This document shows, piece after piece, positions 8,654 to 17,954 of a stretch of DNA of 64,000 bases. The position numbers were made by a program, and so were the translations under genes. Within the stretch, counting starts at the first letter, position 1. Every line of letters starts with the position of its first letter. This DNA comes from Pseudanabaena sp. PCC 7367 (lineage in GTDB: Bacteria; Cyanobacteriota; Cyanobacteriia; Pseudanabaenales; Pseudanabaenaceae). The notes beneath the pieces were generated by a model, which was given only the letters and a program-made list of their open reading frames with translations, did no database searches and was not told where the DNA came from. Location of the stretch: the NCBI RefSeq assembly GCF_000317065.1, contig NC_019701.1, positions 1,550,001 to 1,614,000 on the forward strand, read 5' to 3'.

Positions 8654-9595
8654 ATGAACAAAGAAAAGTGGTCGGTCGTGATCCCCACCTACAATCGTCT
8701 ACCAATCTTAACTAAGTGTTTGAGGTCTTTGGAAAATCAAGACTTTGAGCAAGAGTATGAAGTGATTGTGATCGATGATGGTTCTACTGACGGCACGGTG
8801 GAATTTTTGCAAACCCATACCAATGAGTTTCCCCACGTTAAATTATTTCAGCGGGATCATCAGGGAGCCTCGATCGCCCGTAACACCGGGGTAGAAGTTG
8901 CCACTGGCGAAATTATCTTGTTTATTGACAGCGATCTGGTGTCGATGCCAGGGTCGCTAACCGCTCATGCCAGGGCACTAGAAGGACAGGATAAAGCCTT
9001 TACCTATGGCCGCATTGTGAACACCTCCAACTTTGATGACCCCACCTCCGAGCCGTTTACGCTGACGGATGTGTCTAATGCCTACTTCGCTACTGGCAAT
9101 ACGGCGATCGCCAAGCATTGGTTTATCGAGGCAGGCGGCTTTGATCCTGACTTCAAACAATATGGCTGGGAAGATCTAGAGCTGGGGGTGCGGCTCAAGA
9201 ATATGGGGTTTAAGATTATTAAATGCCCCAAAGCCCTTGGCTATCACTGGCATCCACCCTTTACAATGGACGAAGTACCCAAATTAATTGATGTGGAAAA
9301 GCAACGCGGTCGGATGGGGGCAATTTTTTATCAAAAGCATCCTACCTGGGATGTGCGCATGATCATTCAAATGACCTGGCTGCATAAGGCGCTGTGGGGT
9401 TTGCTATCGTTTGGTGGGGCACTTAATGAGCGATCGCTAAAACCAATTTTGCAGTTTCTGATCGATCGCAATCGCCCCCAATTAGCGCTGGAGATCGCCC
9501 GCATTTTCCTGAATTGGTATAGTGTCCAGGCGGTCTATGATGCCTATGCCCAGGCTAGCCAAACCAAGCCAACCAGCCAGTCTGCCACTAGTTAA
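8654..9595 (+). CDS. Family 2 glycosyltransferase
   Basis: A GT-A fold, family 2 transferase of 313 residues, expected to move a sugar from a nucleotide-sugar donor onto a glycan or lipid acceptor at the cytosolic face. It has the canonical start VVIPTYNRLPILTKCL (about 8-23), nucleotide-binding VIDDGSTDGT (39-48), the DxD-like IDSDLV (91-96) and a later GWEDLELGVRL segment with the ED pair typical of the acceptor site (about 171-181). No transmembrane helices are seen. It stands alone between divergent ndhL and a zinc-ribbon gene, so the acceptor cannot be named. Confidence 0.92.
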   Translation: MNKEKWSVVIPTYNRLPILTKCLRSLENQDFEQEYEVIVIDDGSTDGTVEFLQTHTNEFPHVKLFQRDHQGASIARNTGVEVATGEIILFIDSDLVSMPGSLTAHARALEGQDKAFTYGRIVNTSNFDDPTSEPFTLTDVSNAYFATGNTAIAKHWFIEAGGFDPDFKQYGWEDLELGVRLKNMGFKIIKCPKALGYHWHPPFTMDEVPKLIDVEKQRGRMGAIFYQKHPTWDVRMIIQMTWLHKALWGLLSFGGALNERSLKPILQFLIDRNRPQLALEIARIFLNWYSVQAVYDAYAQASQTKPTSQSATS

Positions 9596-9650
9596 ATTTC
9601 GAGCCAAGCTTGCATGAACTCACCTAAAGCCAGGGAGGTTGAGAGCAGTA

Positions 9651-9860
9651 GTGAAAGTATCGTTAGAATTTCTATACCATTTCCGCTGCGATCGCTGTGA
9701 TAACTGGTGGAGTCGCGCTGACATTGAACCCAAACCTGGCGATCGGGTTTATTGTCCTCAATGCGGCAGCGTGAATACGGTCGAAGAAATTCAAACTTTT
9801 CGGAATGCGGCGCGATCGGCCTGTTTGCACACCCCGCCCGATCCTGAGCCTTTAACTTAA
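9651..9860 (+). CDS. Small zinc-ribbon protein
   Basis: A protein of about 69 residues with two CxxC pairs, CDRCDNWW near the start and CPQCGSVN about 22 residues later, forming a rubredoxin-like zinc ribbon. Such small proteins often bind nucleic acid or a partner enzyme; the function here is unknown. Two starts are possible. AGGGAGG at 9632-9638 abuts a TTG at 9639 with no spacer, but lies 12 nt before a GTG at 9651, so the GTG is preferred. It follows the glycosyltransferase by 55 nt on the same strand and may share its transcript. Confidence 0.72.
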   Translation: MKVSLEFLYHFRCDRCDNWWSRADIEPKPGDRVYCPQCGSVNTVEEIQTFRNAARSACLHTPPDPEPLT

Positions 9861-9931
9861 TTCAACGTGAGTTCGCTGGATCTTTGCAGTCCGTAACAAT
9901 GCTTAGAATTGAATTCGAGCGATCGCCCCGA

Positions 9932-10312
9932 TCAATTTTCCGCTTCGATCTCTGGCGCTACTTCCCGCAAACTACATCCCTGGCAAGGCCCAGCCGGATT
10001 TACGGCACAGCGCAAAACCTCCGACTTGGCATTATAAATACAGCTAGCATCACCAATTATCCACCGCCCTTCTAGATAAGTACGCTCTGGATCTTTTTGG
10101 GCTGTTTGGACGCTAATTACAATCTTGCTAAGGCGATAGCGACCGCGCCGAAACTGATAGTTGTGGCGACGTTCCAGCACTGTATAGGCTTGACCATCGA
10201 TTTCCAGATAGTTACCCGGTTGGGGTTTCCAATCCAAATAAATTTTCCCCAGTGGCGTGGTGGAATTGCCAATTAGAACTTCTGTCGGTAAATCTATATC
10301 TTCTGTAGACAA
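9932..10312 (-). CDS. Conserved cyanobacterial protein, DUF6464-like
   Basis: About 126 residues. The conserved C-terminal half has a Cys cluster: CIYNAKSEVLRCAVNPAGPC followed by QGC, which could bind a metal. Upstream it is basic and aromatic (ERRHNYQFRRGRYRL). I recognise this as a cyanobacterial family, probably DUF6464; the number is from memory. No ATG begins the frame. A TTG at 10360 has no ribosome site, while a TTG at 10312 is preceded by GGGAGG with a 12-nt spacer, so the shorter form is given. Function is unknown. It is convergent with the zinc-ribbon gene and 147 bp downstream of the channel-like gene. Confidence 0.68.
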   Translation of the reverse strand: MSTEDIDLPTEVLIGNSTTPLGKIYLDWKPQPGNYLEIDGQAYTVLERRHNYQFRRGRYRLSKIVISVQTAQKDPERTYLEGRWIIGDASCIYNAKSEVLRCAVNPAGPCQGCSLREVAPEIEAEN

Positions 10313-10507
10313 TTTGGTCTGAGTCCTCCCGCAGTCCAGATCGTGCTTTGCGATTAACAAATCTTAAACCAGATTGTAGCGATCGTTCCAGCCTATTTGG
10401 TCAAAATTTAATGCCATTCTCTCTCTACGGCATTAAAGCATGATTGATATCTATAAACCAGGTTTGTCATTCCCCATATTTTTTTGATTGCAACTACTTT
10501 TATTTAG

Positions 10508-12220
10508 CTACTTTGCCCTGATCGTGGTGGCATAACTTGAATCCGGCATCGTCGTAACCCGCCAGATTTGTTCGAGGTGGGAGCCGGGAATAGTCAAATA
10601 GAGCAGATCGCCGGGATCGAGCGTGGCATCGAGCAAATTCCAGCCGTGGATCGTCTGGGAAGCAGTTTCAATATAAAGCGGCACAAAATCCGCATTCATA
10701 GCCACCTCACGGGCTAGTTTGCCACAAAAAGGATGCTCTGGTGTGATTTTGGTAGCTAAACAAATCCATAGACTATCGGCGGTAATGCCATTACCCAGAA
10801 TTCTGCCCCCCAGGGCGGCGGCTGCAAATGCTGGTGCCACGATCTCAGAAGGGCTGAGCACAGACTTGAAGTCAAAAATTTGCTTAGCCATCTGGGCAAA
10901 ATGGGCATCTTCATAACGCACCACCACTGGAATACGCGGTGCGATCCCCTTGGCATTGAGCGCCACTTCTAAGTTGGCAGAATCAGTGCTAGTCACACTC
11001 AGCAACGCTTCGGCATTCTCTACATTCGCTGCTTTGAGCGTTGTTGATAAGCCCGCGTCCCCAAAAATGATCGGGATTTTGAGCGACTTAATCGCATTTA
11101 GGAAGCGATTGTTGGCATCTCGCTCAATAATTACCACCTCGTGGCCATAGCTATGTAGTTGGGTGGCGATCTGCACGCCCACTCCGCCCAGACCGCAAAC
11201 AATGTAGTGTCCTGCCTGGGGAACACTGGCCGCACTCCAAAGCTGCCGAAACCTGGTACCCAAAATAAAATCATTCAGCAGTGCATACCAAATGCCAATC
11301 ACTGCCGCCCCCACCAACATCATCAGCGAGGTAAATAGCTTAATGCTGTCGGGGGAATTTTCAACTACTTCCTCTTGACCACCCGCTCCAGTGATCATGC
11401 CCATAGAAAAATAGAGCGCATCGATCGGCGAAACGTTGAACTGCAAGCCCGCATATACGATCGTGGTAGCAAAAATCGTGGCAATTAGAGCCAGCGCTAC
11501 CAGCAACACCGATCGACTGTAGCGGTGGAAGTAGCGAACTTTCGTGACAATGGTCACAATCTTTTGCAGCCAACTTTTATGGGAGGAGGTACGCACATTT
11601 GGTTTGGAGCCAATTAGGAGCCGATCGCCCACTTCCAATTTTTTACCAGTCAACACCGCTGAAACCAGATCGATTTGGTCACCGATCGGCAAATAGTAAA
11701 TCATCATCCGCGATCGACTATCCCACAGGTCGCTAAGTTTGCGCCCCCGCCAAGGATGGCGATCGCTGATGTATTCTTCGTTAATTGGCCAGGTTTGATT
11801 AAATAACCGCAACTGACCGATCGCCTGGGAGCCTAGTGCTGCAAATGCAAATACTGGTGCTGCCAAAGCTGCCACACTCATGGTGACATGGTCGGGTAGG
11901 GTTTGATCGAGGCGATCGCCCAGGCTGGTATTAAATAGGCGATTGACAATTCTGATCCGCGGATTCAGCACCCTAGCTTGCATCAGAGTCGCTAAATTTT
12001 TGGCCTCATCGGCACTGGCCACCACCAGGGTTTGCGCCTCCCGAATTCCCGCTTGCACCAACACCGAAGCTGAGCGTTGATCGCCTACCACCACGCCTGT
12101 ATCTTCACCAGGAATAGGGCGATCGTGAATACCAAGTGCGGGCACCCCTTGCTGACGCAACAGGCAAAGAATTTTATATCCAGTTGAGTCCAATCCACAG
12201 ACTATGATTCGCGCGCGCAT
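10508..12220 (-). CDS. Two-RCK (TrkA-N) ion-channel-like protein with atypical selectivity filter
   Basis: A 570-residue membrane protein with two NAD-binding RCK/TrkA-N modules flanking a single-pore ion-channel unit. The first Rossmann fold starts IIVCGLDSTGYKIL (5-18), the second YIVCGLGGVGVQIA (339-352), followed by a TrkA-C-like tail. A transmembrane helix (about 238-258), a pore-loop region (about 266-282) and a second helix (about 294-318) lie between. The pore loop reads MITGAGGQE (275-283) where potassium channels have T-x-GYGD, so K+ selectivity is doubtful. It may be a cation channel, or an NAD/nucleotide-gated regulator that kept the channel fold. Direct TTTAA repeats lie about 145-185 bp upstream of its start. 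Confidence 0.85.
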   Translation of the reverse strand: MRARIIVCGLDSTGYKILCLLRQQGVPALGIHDRPIPGEDTGVVVGDQRSASVLVQAGIREAQTLVVASADEAKNLATLMQARVLNPRIRIVNRLFNTSLGDRLDQTLPDHVTMSVAALAAPVFAFAALGSQAIGQLRLFNQTWPINEEYISDRHPWRGRKLSDLWDSRSRMMIYYLPIGDQIDLVSAVLTGKKLEVGDRLLIGSKPNVRTSSHKSWLQKIVTIVTKVRYFHRYSRSVLLVALALIATIFATTIVYAGLQFNVSPIDALYFSMGMITGAGGQEEVVENSPDSIKLFTSLMMLVGAAVIGIWYALLNDFILGTRFRQLWSAASVPQAGHYIVCGLGGVGVQIATQLHSYGHEVVIIERDANNRFLNAIKSLKIPIIFGDAGLSTTLKAANVENAEALLSVTSTDSANLEVALNAKGIAPRIPVVVRYEDAHFAQMAKQIFDFKSVLSPSEIVAPAFAAAALGGRILGNGITADSLWICLATKITPEHPFCGKLAREVAMNADFVPLYIETASQTIHGWNLLDATLDPGDLLYLTIPGSHLEQIWRVTTMPDSSYATTIRAK

Positions 12221-12362
12221 GGCAATTTAGATTTAGCCCAGTTTGGGACGGATTAAATTAATACTAATTAATTAAAAGCAACTAAAAGCAATCAAGGGTA
12301 CTACTTTAATTGTATTGCGCTAGCAAGGGATAGCTGTAGCTGTAATTACTGGTTAGCCTTTC

Positions 12363-12404
12363 TTTAACTTAATTTAAGTATCTTTTAAGCATCTTTTAAG
12401 TATC
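12363..12404. promoter_or_regulatory. Four phased TTTAA direct repeats, possible response-regulator site
   Basis: TTTAA begins at 12363, 12373, 12384 and 12395, a spacing of 10-11 bp. The last three lie in near-identical units (TTTAAGTATC, TTTTAAGCATC, TTTTAAGTATC). Direct repeats at one-helical-turn spacing are how OmpR/PhoB-family regulators are often bound, and cyanobacterial Pho boxes also use 8-bp units plus 3-bp spacers, though the sequence here departs from that consensus. Identity of any regulator is unproven. Confidence 0.45.
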
Positions 12405-12513
12405 TATTTTTCTTGGTGTGGACAATGACCCTGCGGCGGGAAAAGTGGTGCTATGGCGATCGTAAATTTGGGAGCCCAGTTAAATTTGCTTAACCTTTGG
12501 TAACAATAAGCGT

Positions 12514-12519
12514 TATAAT
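12514..12519 (+). promoter_or_regulatory. Possible -10 element upstream of pdhB
   Basis: A perfect TATAAT within CGTTATAATTTGC. The hexamer 17 bp upstream (TAACCT at 12491-12496) is a poor -35. If used, it would leave a leader of about 340 nt before pdhB. Confidence 0.3.
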
Positions 12520-12865
12520 TTGCACGCAGTCGTAATTTGATCTGTTCAAGTTATTGCGCTATGCAGTCTTAGCCGTCTTAGGGCGATCGAAAGGGTTTGC
12601 TAATGTTGAATAAATAATTGCATTTAATCCCATCAATAGCCACCCTATTTTTGCCATCACATCTTGTACCCTGCTCGCTGGGCAAACGCGAATGTTTAGA
12701 TTGTTTAGATTGTATGGTGTAGATAGTGAATGTATGTATAGATTATCGATCGCTTAACAGCTACGCGAGATTGAGTGGTTGGCTATGCCTGACCGAATAT
12801 TAACTAAACCGAATATTAACTAATCAGACTTAAACAATTCAGACTTAAAATTAAGTAGAGATTAT

Positions 12866-13849
12866 ATGGCAGAGGTAACCTTTTTTAATGCCCTTCGTGA
12901 AGCCCTAGATGAAGAAATGGCACGCGATCCAGCCGTCTATGTGATGGGTGAGGATGTGGGTCTTTATGGCGGTTCATATAAGGTTACAAAGGATCTTTAT
13001 CAGAAGTATGGCGAGCTGCGCTTGCTCGATACCCCCATTTGTGAAAATAGCTTTATGGGCATGGCGATCGGCTCGGCTATGACTGGGCTACGGCCGATCG
13101 TGGAAGGTATGAATATGGGCTTTTTGCTCCTGGCCTTCAACCAGATTTCTAATAACGCCGGTATGTTGCGCTATACCTCCGGTGGTAATTTTAAAATTCC
13201 ATTGGTGGTGCGCGGCCCCGGCGGGGTTGGCCGGAATCTTGGCGCAGAGCATTCCCAACGTCTGGAGTCCTATTTCCAAGCCGTGCCAGGGATCAAGATG
13301 GTGGCATGTTCCACTCCCTACAATGCCAAGGGCTTATTAAAAGCCGCGATCCGCGATGATAATCCGGTGCTGTTCTTTGAGCATGTGTTGCTCTATAACC
13401 TCAAGCAAGATTTGCCCGACGAAGAATATATATTGCCGATCGACAAAGCTGAAATTGTGCGCCCCGGCAAAGACGTTACGATTCTCACCTACTCGCGGAT
13501 GCGTTACCACGTGCTGAAGGCGCTGGAAAAATTAGTGCCCAATGGCTATGACCCAGAGGTAATTGATTTAATTTCGCTCAAACCGCTGGATATGGAAGCA
13601 ATTTCCGCTTCGCTCAAGAAGACCCACCGCTTAATCATTGTCGAAGAAGATACTCGCTTTGGTGGGATCGGCGCGGAGATCGTGGCTTCTATTAATGATA
13701 ATTTCTTTGATGAATTGGATGCCCCGATCGTGCGATTGGCCTCATTGGATGTGCCGACTCCCTATAACAGCACCCTCGAAAACCTGACGATCGTGCAGCC
13801 GGATCAGATTGTTAAGGCAGTGGAAGAAATGGTCGGTGTACCTGTTTAG
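12866..13849 (+). CDS. pdhB: Pyruvate dehydrogenase E1 component, beta subunit
   Basis: A 327-residue beta subunit that pairs with PdhA to decarboxylate pyruvate using thiamine diphosphate, feeding acetyl-CoA synthesis. Start and length are typical: [20 protein letters not shown], then [20 protein letters not shown] (about 25-44) with the E59-region [16 protein letters not shown] that contacts ThDP, the conserved [19 protein letters not shown] (about 115-133), and a C-terminal transketolase domain ending in [11 protein letters not shown]. It is monocistronic here, as is usual in cyanobacteria where pdhA and pdhB are unlinked. There is no obvious Shine-Dalgarno upstream of the ATG. Confidence 0.97.
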   Translation: MAEVTFFNALREALDEEMARDPAVYVMGEDVGLYGGSYKVTKDLYQKYGELRLLDTPICENSFMGMAIGSAMTGLRPIVEGMNMGFLLLAFNQISNNAGMLRYTSGGNFKIPLVVRGPGGVGRNLGAEHSQRLESYFQAVPGIKMVACSTPYNAKGLLKAAIRDDNPVLFFEHVLLYNLKQDLPDEEYILPIDKAEIVRPGKDVTILTYSRMRYHVLKALEKLVPNGYDPEVIDLISLKPLDMEAISASLKKTHRLIIVEEDTRFGGIGAEIVASINDNFFDELDAPIVRLASLDVPTPYNSTLENLTIVQPDQIVKAVEEMVGVPV

Positions 13850-13989
13850 TTTTTAGTTAGAGCTAATTTGATTACCGATCGATTGAGCGATTGAGACTAA
13901 TACATCCACCGTTTTTGATTACTCCCCCCTAATTGAAAGTAATGAAAATTGGTGAATGCTAGTTACTAGCCGCAGGTATGCAGCTTAGC

Positions 13990-14682
13990 CTAAATTCGTT
14001 TGGTAATTTTGAGTCCGTGGGAGTCCGTGCCGCAGGTATGGAGCAGGCCATAGCGATCGCCAAGCCGACGTACATTCTCGGTTTGCACTGGGCTGGGTCG
14101 CCAGGGGAAGCAATTATCGTAGCTATAGTATGTCTCTACGCCATCGATGCCCAGATTGGCAGCAACGGGAATTAAATCTTCTGCCGATCGGCGATAGCGA
14201 ACTGGATGTGCCAGAACTGCCAGACCACCGGCCTGATGAATGGCGTTAATTACGTTAATTGCCTGGTAATCGATCCCCGCTGTGGTTTTACCTTGCAAAT
14301 AAACCTGCATTGCGGCGTGGTCTGGGTCAAAGCCATAGGCCAAAATATGCACCTCGGTGAACATAAGGCTGGCGTTGATTTCCACCCCCACCCACAGTTT
14401 GGGTAACACCTGATCGGGGCGATCGCTTTGCTTGGCATCTAGCAATTGCTTAGCAATACGATAACCAGCAACGGTATGGTGATCGGTGATCGCTAAATGG
14501 GACATGCCCAGTTCGATCGCCTGATTCACAATATCTTCGACCTGCATTTTGCCATCTGAGTTGATGGAGTGAAGGTGAAAATTATATATATTTGGACAGC
14601 TATGCGCTTCCACACTGGTAAAAATTTGCTTTAACTCTACTGATAAGCCGATTTTTGCAAGTGCATGAGCTTGACTTATCAT
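13990..14682 (-). CDS. PHP-domain metal-dependent phosphoesterase
   Basis: A 230-residue PHP protein of the YciV/TrpH-like kind, expected to hydrolyse phosphoesters such as nucleoside 3',5'-bisphosphates with a di- or trinuclear metal site. Motifs in order: FHLHSINSDG (about 35-44), LAITDHHTVAGY (about 63-74), EVHILAYGFD, LAVLAHPVRYRR with its metal His, GIDGVETYYS, and TCGTDSHG near the C-terminus (about 215-222). The ending soon after GTDSHG is normal for the cyanobacterial group. AGGAGA (complement of 14691-14696) lies 8 nt before the ATG. A 12-bp sequence from its 3' end is repeated just past the stop codon (13969-13980). Confidence 0.9.
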   Translation of the reverse strand: MISQAHALAKIGLSVELKQIFTSVEAHSCPNIYNFHLHSINSDGKMQVEDIVNQAIELGMSHLAITDHHTVAGYRIAKQLLDAKQSDRPDQVLPKLWVGVEINASLMFTEVHILAYGFDPDHAAMQVYLQGKTTAGIDYQAINVINAIHQAGGLAVLAHPVRYRRSAEDLIPVAANLGIDGVETYYSYDNCFPWRPSPVQTENVRRLGDRYGLLHTCGTDSHGLKITKRI

Positions 14683-15251
14683 AATAAGCCTCTCCTATTG
14701 CCGACAGTTTACTTATCTTAACTCAAGTTTTACATTGATGAATTTTTGGATTATGTGTCGATCGAGACACAAATGCCACTCTCAAGCCATCAATTGCCAG
14801 CCAGGTATGCTCAAAGTCAATGTAGACATAGTTCCTATTTTATGCCTGGGAATTACCTGACTTTTGATAGAGATTTGCTAATTTATGTATAAGGAATCTT
14901 CATCAATTGCATAGATATTAGTCTATCAACCATTGGTGGAGGGTGGTTGAGGCGATCGCTGGTGTCGAGCGGGATATGAAATTTAATTGCGATCTAGTTC
15001 AAAAATATTGAATATTGTACTATTATTCGTTTAGCTTAAGTGTTTTTTCTCGGCAATTGTTGTGAGGTGTATATGCTGCAAAAGTGTGCGATCGATCCTT
15101 CCAGGCTTGCTCCATTTGATGATTGTATGGAAAACTATGGAATCGAAAAACCAGGTAGTGATTGGGTCTGGAATGTAATCTCTATGAAGGCAGTGGCATA
15201 TTCTTGTAGGTGTATCTAGTTATGTTGTATATACCTGATCAATTAATAACC
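14683..15251. other. Intergenic region between two minus-strand genes
   Basis: A 569-bp stretch. It includes an 18-bp palindrome-like element (14754-14771) close to the PHP gene. A short plus-strand frame (15073-15219, 48 codons) follows a GAGGTG that is only 3 nt from its ATG; its residues show no recognisable family, and it is not called as a gene. Confidence 0.4.
14754..14771. repeat. 6-bp inverted repeat with 6-bp spacer
   Basis: TGTGTC (14754-14759) and GACACA (14766-14771) are perfect arms around GATCGA. It lies about 75-90 bp upstream of the PHP gene start on the minus strand, where a repressor could bind. No specific regulator is suggested. Confidence 0.45.
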
Positions 15252-16721
15252 CTATAACTTGCAAGCCCGCCGTTGCCGATCGCCAGCCATATCAAACCAT
15301 GAATAGGCAAAATGGCTAAGACAATCAATGTCCGGATGCTGCCTGCGAATCCCAGCCATTTGTTTTTCCAACGAAATCCGCTTGCCCTGATCCTGGCTCC
15401 AGTAACCCGCGATCACCGGACAGACCTTGCGCCCACCCGATCGCCTCGTCACCATAGCGATCTCATTATTAATACAACTCGCATTCCCGCAAGTTGAATA
15501 ACTCATCGGCACCCACTCCGAAACGCTAGTAAACCTATCCCAGGGTTGCAACCTGGCATCCACCGCGTTGCCATAGCTTAAATTTGCCTTCGGGAAAAAC
15601 ACCGCACTGGTAGAGATATTCATCTGCTTCGCCGGTTGGATCACATCATTCAAAAACTCCACTACGCCATGACGGGCATGGGCGATCGCCAACTGCCATA
15701 ATTGCCCATTCACATCGCCAGCCGAACTGCTGCTATTGGGAGGGAACCGCCACAGATCCCACAGCGAAGAAACTTGTTTAACTTGACCACTGATCCGGCC
15801 ATCTTGTAAATATTGATAAATAATGTCCTGCCCCTGCTTGGTATTAGCCCGACTCAATAGGGTCTTAACTGAGGAACTGCCATAGATCATCATGTTCCGC
15901 ACGTCGGCGATCTTGCCATCAGTCCGGTGCGGGTAGCGAACATAGTCAAAGGCGATCCCATCAGGGCGGCGTTTGGCCACCGCCGCAACTAAATTGCGCA
16001 GATCGGCTCTGGCCTGCAAGCTATAGGGATCGACAAACACATGACTAACCCCCGCTTCCCCTGGCAATCCGGCTGGATCTTGAATATTACTTTCACCATA
16101 GCCATTGCGGGCTAGTTCCAATTGGCGATCGACCCGACCCGCATAACTAGGCCCAAAATTCATCGTGAATAACCAGGCATGGACAGTCAAACCACGTTGA
16201 TGGGCTTTTTGGATTGTCTCAGCTAGCAGATCCGCACTAGCGGCGCGATCGCCCACAACCGAGGGCCATACGGTGGGGTTGTCGTTTTTGGGCAACAATA
16301 CCCGGCCATCATAGAAAGTGTTGAGATAAACGCGGTTATAGCCAAAATTGACAATATTATCGAGGATTTGCTCTAGTTGTCCCGCTGCCAGATCACAGGG
16401 ATAGACCCGTAGCCACACCGCCTGAGTTTTTGGCCAATTGCGCTGCCGACAGGCCGATAGGTTGGTGGCATCAGCTTTGATCATGCGCTGATATTTATCC
16501 TGAGCCCCATTATCACCCTTGAGCGCCGCCTGTAATAGTTGCGCTTTTTCCACAATCGCACTGCGATCGTTCCGGCAATAATTACTCGGTGATTGGGACT
16601 GAACCGGAGCAGTCCAAAAAGCTGTACTAATCCCTAAACTAAAAACCAGACCTAGTCCGGAGCTGAATAGTACGCTCAATATAAATGCCATCAATAGCCG
16701 CCACGATCGCCTCATTCTCAC
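15252..16721 (-). CDS. GHL10 (DUF187-type) glycoside hydrolase-like secreted protein
   Basis: About 489 residues with an N-terminal hydrophobic signal/anchor (MAFILSVLFSSGLGLVFSLG), so periplasmic or envelope-bound. A catalytic TIM-barrel-like domain begins near TQAVWLRVYPCDLAAGQLEQ. Landmarks are GYNRVYLNTFYDGRVLLPKN, LTVHAWLFTMNFG, DPAGLPGE, and DGIAFDYVRYPHR, where Asp in FDYVRYP is the expected catalytic-site strand of this family. A long C-terminal part ends SHFAYSWFD. The substrate of GHL10 proteins is usually unknown; cell-wall or exopolysaccharide is likely. GTG (16730), TTG (16727) and GTG (16721) all start the frame; AAGGAG ends 10 nt before 16721, so that start is chosen. Confidence 0.85.
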   Translation of the reverse strand: MRMRRSWRLLMAFILSVLFSSGLGLVFSLGISTAFWTAPVQSQSPSNYCRNDRSAIVEKAQLLQAALKGDNGAQDKYQRMIKADATNLSACRQRNWPKTQAVWLRVYPCDLAAGQLEQILDNIVNFGYNRVYLNTFYDGRVLLPKNDNPTVWPSVVGDRAASADLLAETIQKAHQRGLTVHAWLFTMNFGPSYAGRVDRQLELARNGYGESNIQDPAGLPGEAGVSHVFVDPYSLQARADLRNLVAAVAKRRPDGIAFDYVRYPHRTDGKIADVRNMMIYGSSSVKTLLSRANTKQGQDIIYQYLQDGRISGQVKQVSSLWDLWRFPPNSSSSAGDVNGQLWQLAIAHARHGVVEFLNDVIQPAKQMNISTSAVFFPKANLSYGNAVDARLQPWDRFTSVSEWVPMSYSTCGNASCINNEIAMVTRRSGGRKVCPVIAGYWSQDQGKRISLEKQMAGIRRQHPDIDCLSHFAYSWFDMAGDRQRRACKL

Positions 16722-16870
16722 CAGCAACACACTCCTTCACCAATCCATACCTCAAGTTGCCCTTAAGATTACCAAGTCTGGCGCTGTTTGGCGATCGGCA
16801 TTTTCCCCAATCTAAAGTGACAATCGCTGCTGCTATATAATAATTACGCCCAGCACCGGAGAAGCCAAAT

Positions 16871-17863
16871 ATGTCGCTGTTTATGCCCCTTCTAAAAACT
16901 AGTGGCCACCTCGATCGCGTTTATATGACCATTAGTAACGTTGGTTCGCGTAAACATTCAGACTCAGCTAAGCATGATTATGCCACGAAGGGGTGGGGGG
17001 TGTTTGCGCCAAACTTAACTATCATTGGGTTTGATGCCGATCCGGAAGCCTGTGCGATCGCCAATGCCGACATCGAAGCGCGGGATGTCAATTGGATGGA
17101 AGTGCATATGCCCCTGGCGTTGGGAAAAGAGAAAGCGAAACAAAAGCTCTATCTTACTAGTGATCCAGAATGCAGCTCGCTCTATCCGCCCAATGCCGAT
17201 CTAATCGATCGCTTTGCCGGCTTACCAGAAATGGTCACCCTGGTGGATACCGAAGAGGTGAGTGTAACTACGCTGGATAACTTTTGCGAATCAGAATCAA
17301 TCGATGCGATCGACTTTTTGCAAGTTGATGTGCAGGGAGCGGATTTAGACGTGTTGATCGGTGGCGAAAAAATTCTTAGCACCGTAATGGGGATTCAAAT
17401 TGAAGTAGAGTTTGCGCCCATTTACCAACAGCAGCCCTTGTTTGGCGATGTTGATACGTTTCTGCGCCAGCATGGTTTCACGATGTATAGTATCGCTGCG
17501 GCGCGGCGATCGCGGCGATTGTCGCCGATTATGTCCAACAGCCATCCTGGTCAGGTGCTATGGGGGGATGCTTTCTACATCCGCGATCTGCTCAGCCCAG
17601 AGGTTCCCGATGCACAAAAAACGCCTGAAGCAATTTTCAAGTTGGCCTGTGTTAGTGATGTGATGCAATTTTATGACTATACCCTGGAGCTATTGGCCTA
17701 TTTGACCAAGCATTATGGCAGCGATCCAAACTATAACTTTGCCAATCAAATTATTGAAGTGTTGCGTCAGTTCCCTAATCTACAGGAGCAAAAACTAGGA
17801 GGACTGCCGATCATGGCGGAGATCAAAGATCATGTCAGTGGTGAATATACTAACTTTCTCTAG
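16871..17863 (+). CDS. FkbM family methyltransferase
   Basis: A 330-residue AdoMet-dependent enzyme of the FkbM class, which O-methylates sugars or polyketide hydroxyls. The core includes IIGFDADPEACAIANAD (about 51-67, the acidic ribose-binding region), VTTLDNFCESESIDAIDFLQ, and the hallmark LQVDVQGADLDVLIGGEKIL (about 154-173), then IEVEFAPIYQQQPLFGDVD and FLRQHGFTMYSI. The C-terminal 100 residues are helical and not part of the core. GGAGAAG at 16858-16864 lies 6 nt before the ATG, and a TATAAT at 16836-16841 is close upstream. Proximity to the GT41 gene suggests, but does not prove, a shared glycan or glycoprotein target. Confidence 0.9.
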   Translation: MSLFMPLLKTSGHLDRVYMTISNVGSRKHSDSAKHDYATKGWGVFAPNLTIIGFDADPEACAIANADIEARDVNWMEVHMPLALGKEKAKQKLYLTSDPECSSLYPPNADLIDRFAGLPEMVTLVDTEEVSVTTLDNFCESESIDAIDFLQVDVQGADLDVLIGGEKILSTVMGIQIEVEFAPIYQQQPLFGDVDTFLRQHGFTMYSIAAARRSRRLSPIMSNSHPGQVLWGDAFYIRDLLSPEVPDAQKTPEAIFKLACVSDVMQFYDYTLELLAYLTKHYGSDPNYNFANQIIEVLRQFPNLQEQKLGGLPIMAEIKDHVSGEYTNFL

Positions 17864-17954
17864 TAATTGACCATGTTGATTATGCTTGGTTGTACTTTTG
17901 CAAAATAGTTTTCACAATCGCAAGTTAAGCATCAAATTCTATGGGATGAAATAT

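Larger units (their letters stand above)
12221..12865. other. Divergent intergenic region between the channel gene and pdhB
   Basis: This 645-bp spacer is without a recognisable gene. It holds phased TTTAA repeats (12363-12404), a TATAAT hexamer (12514-12519), and a 9-bp tandem GTTTAGATT at 12694-12702 and 12703-12711. It must contain promoters for both genes. Confidence 0.45.

Noticed and set aside
13969-14040. Twelve-bp repeat (GCCGCAGGTATG) at the 3' end of the PHP gene, suggesting truncation by duplication
   Set aside because: The PHP protein ends where other cyanobacterial members end, after TCGTDSHG, so the gene looks complete; the repeat is likely incidental.
15073-15219. 48-codon plus-strand frame with GAGGTG near its ATG
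   Set aside because: The spacing is too short, the product has no family, and its end is Cys-rich by chance; insufficient evidence for a gene.
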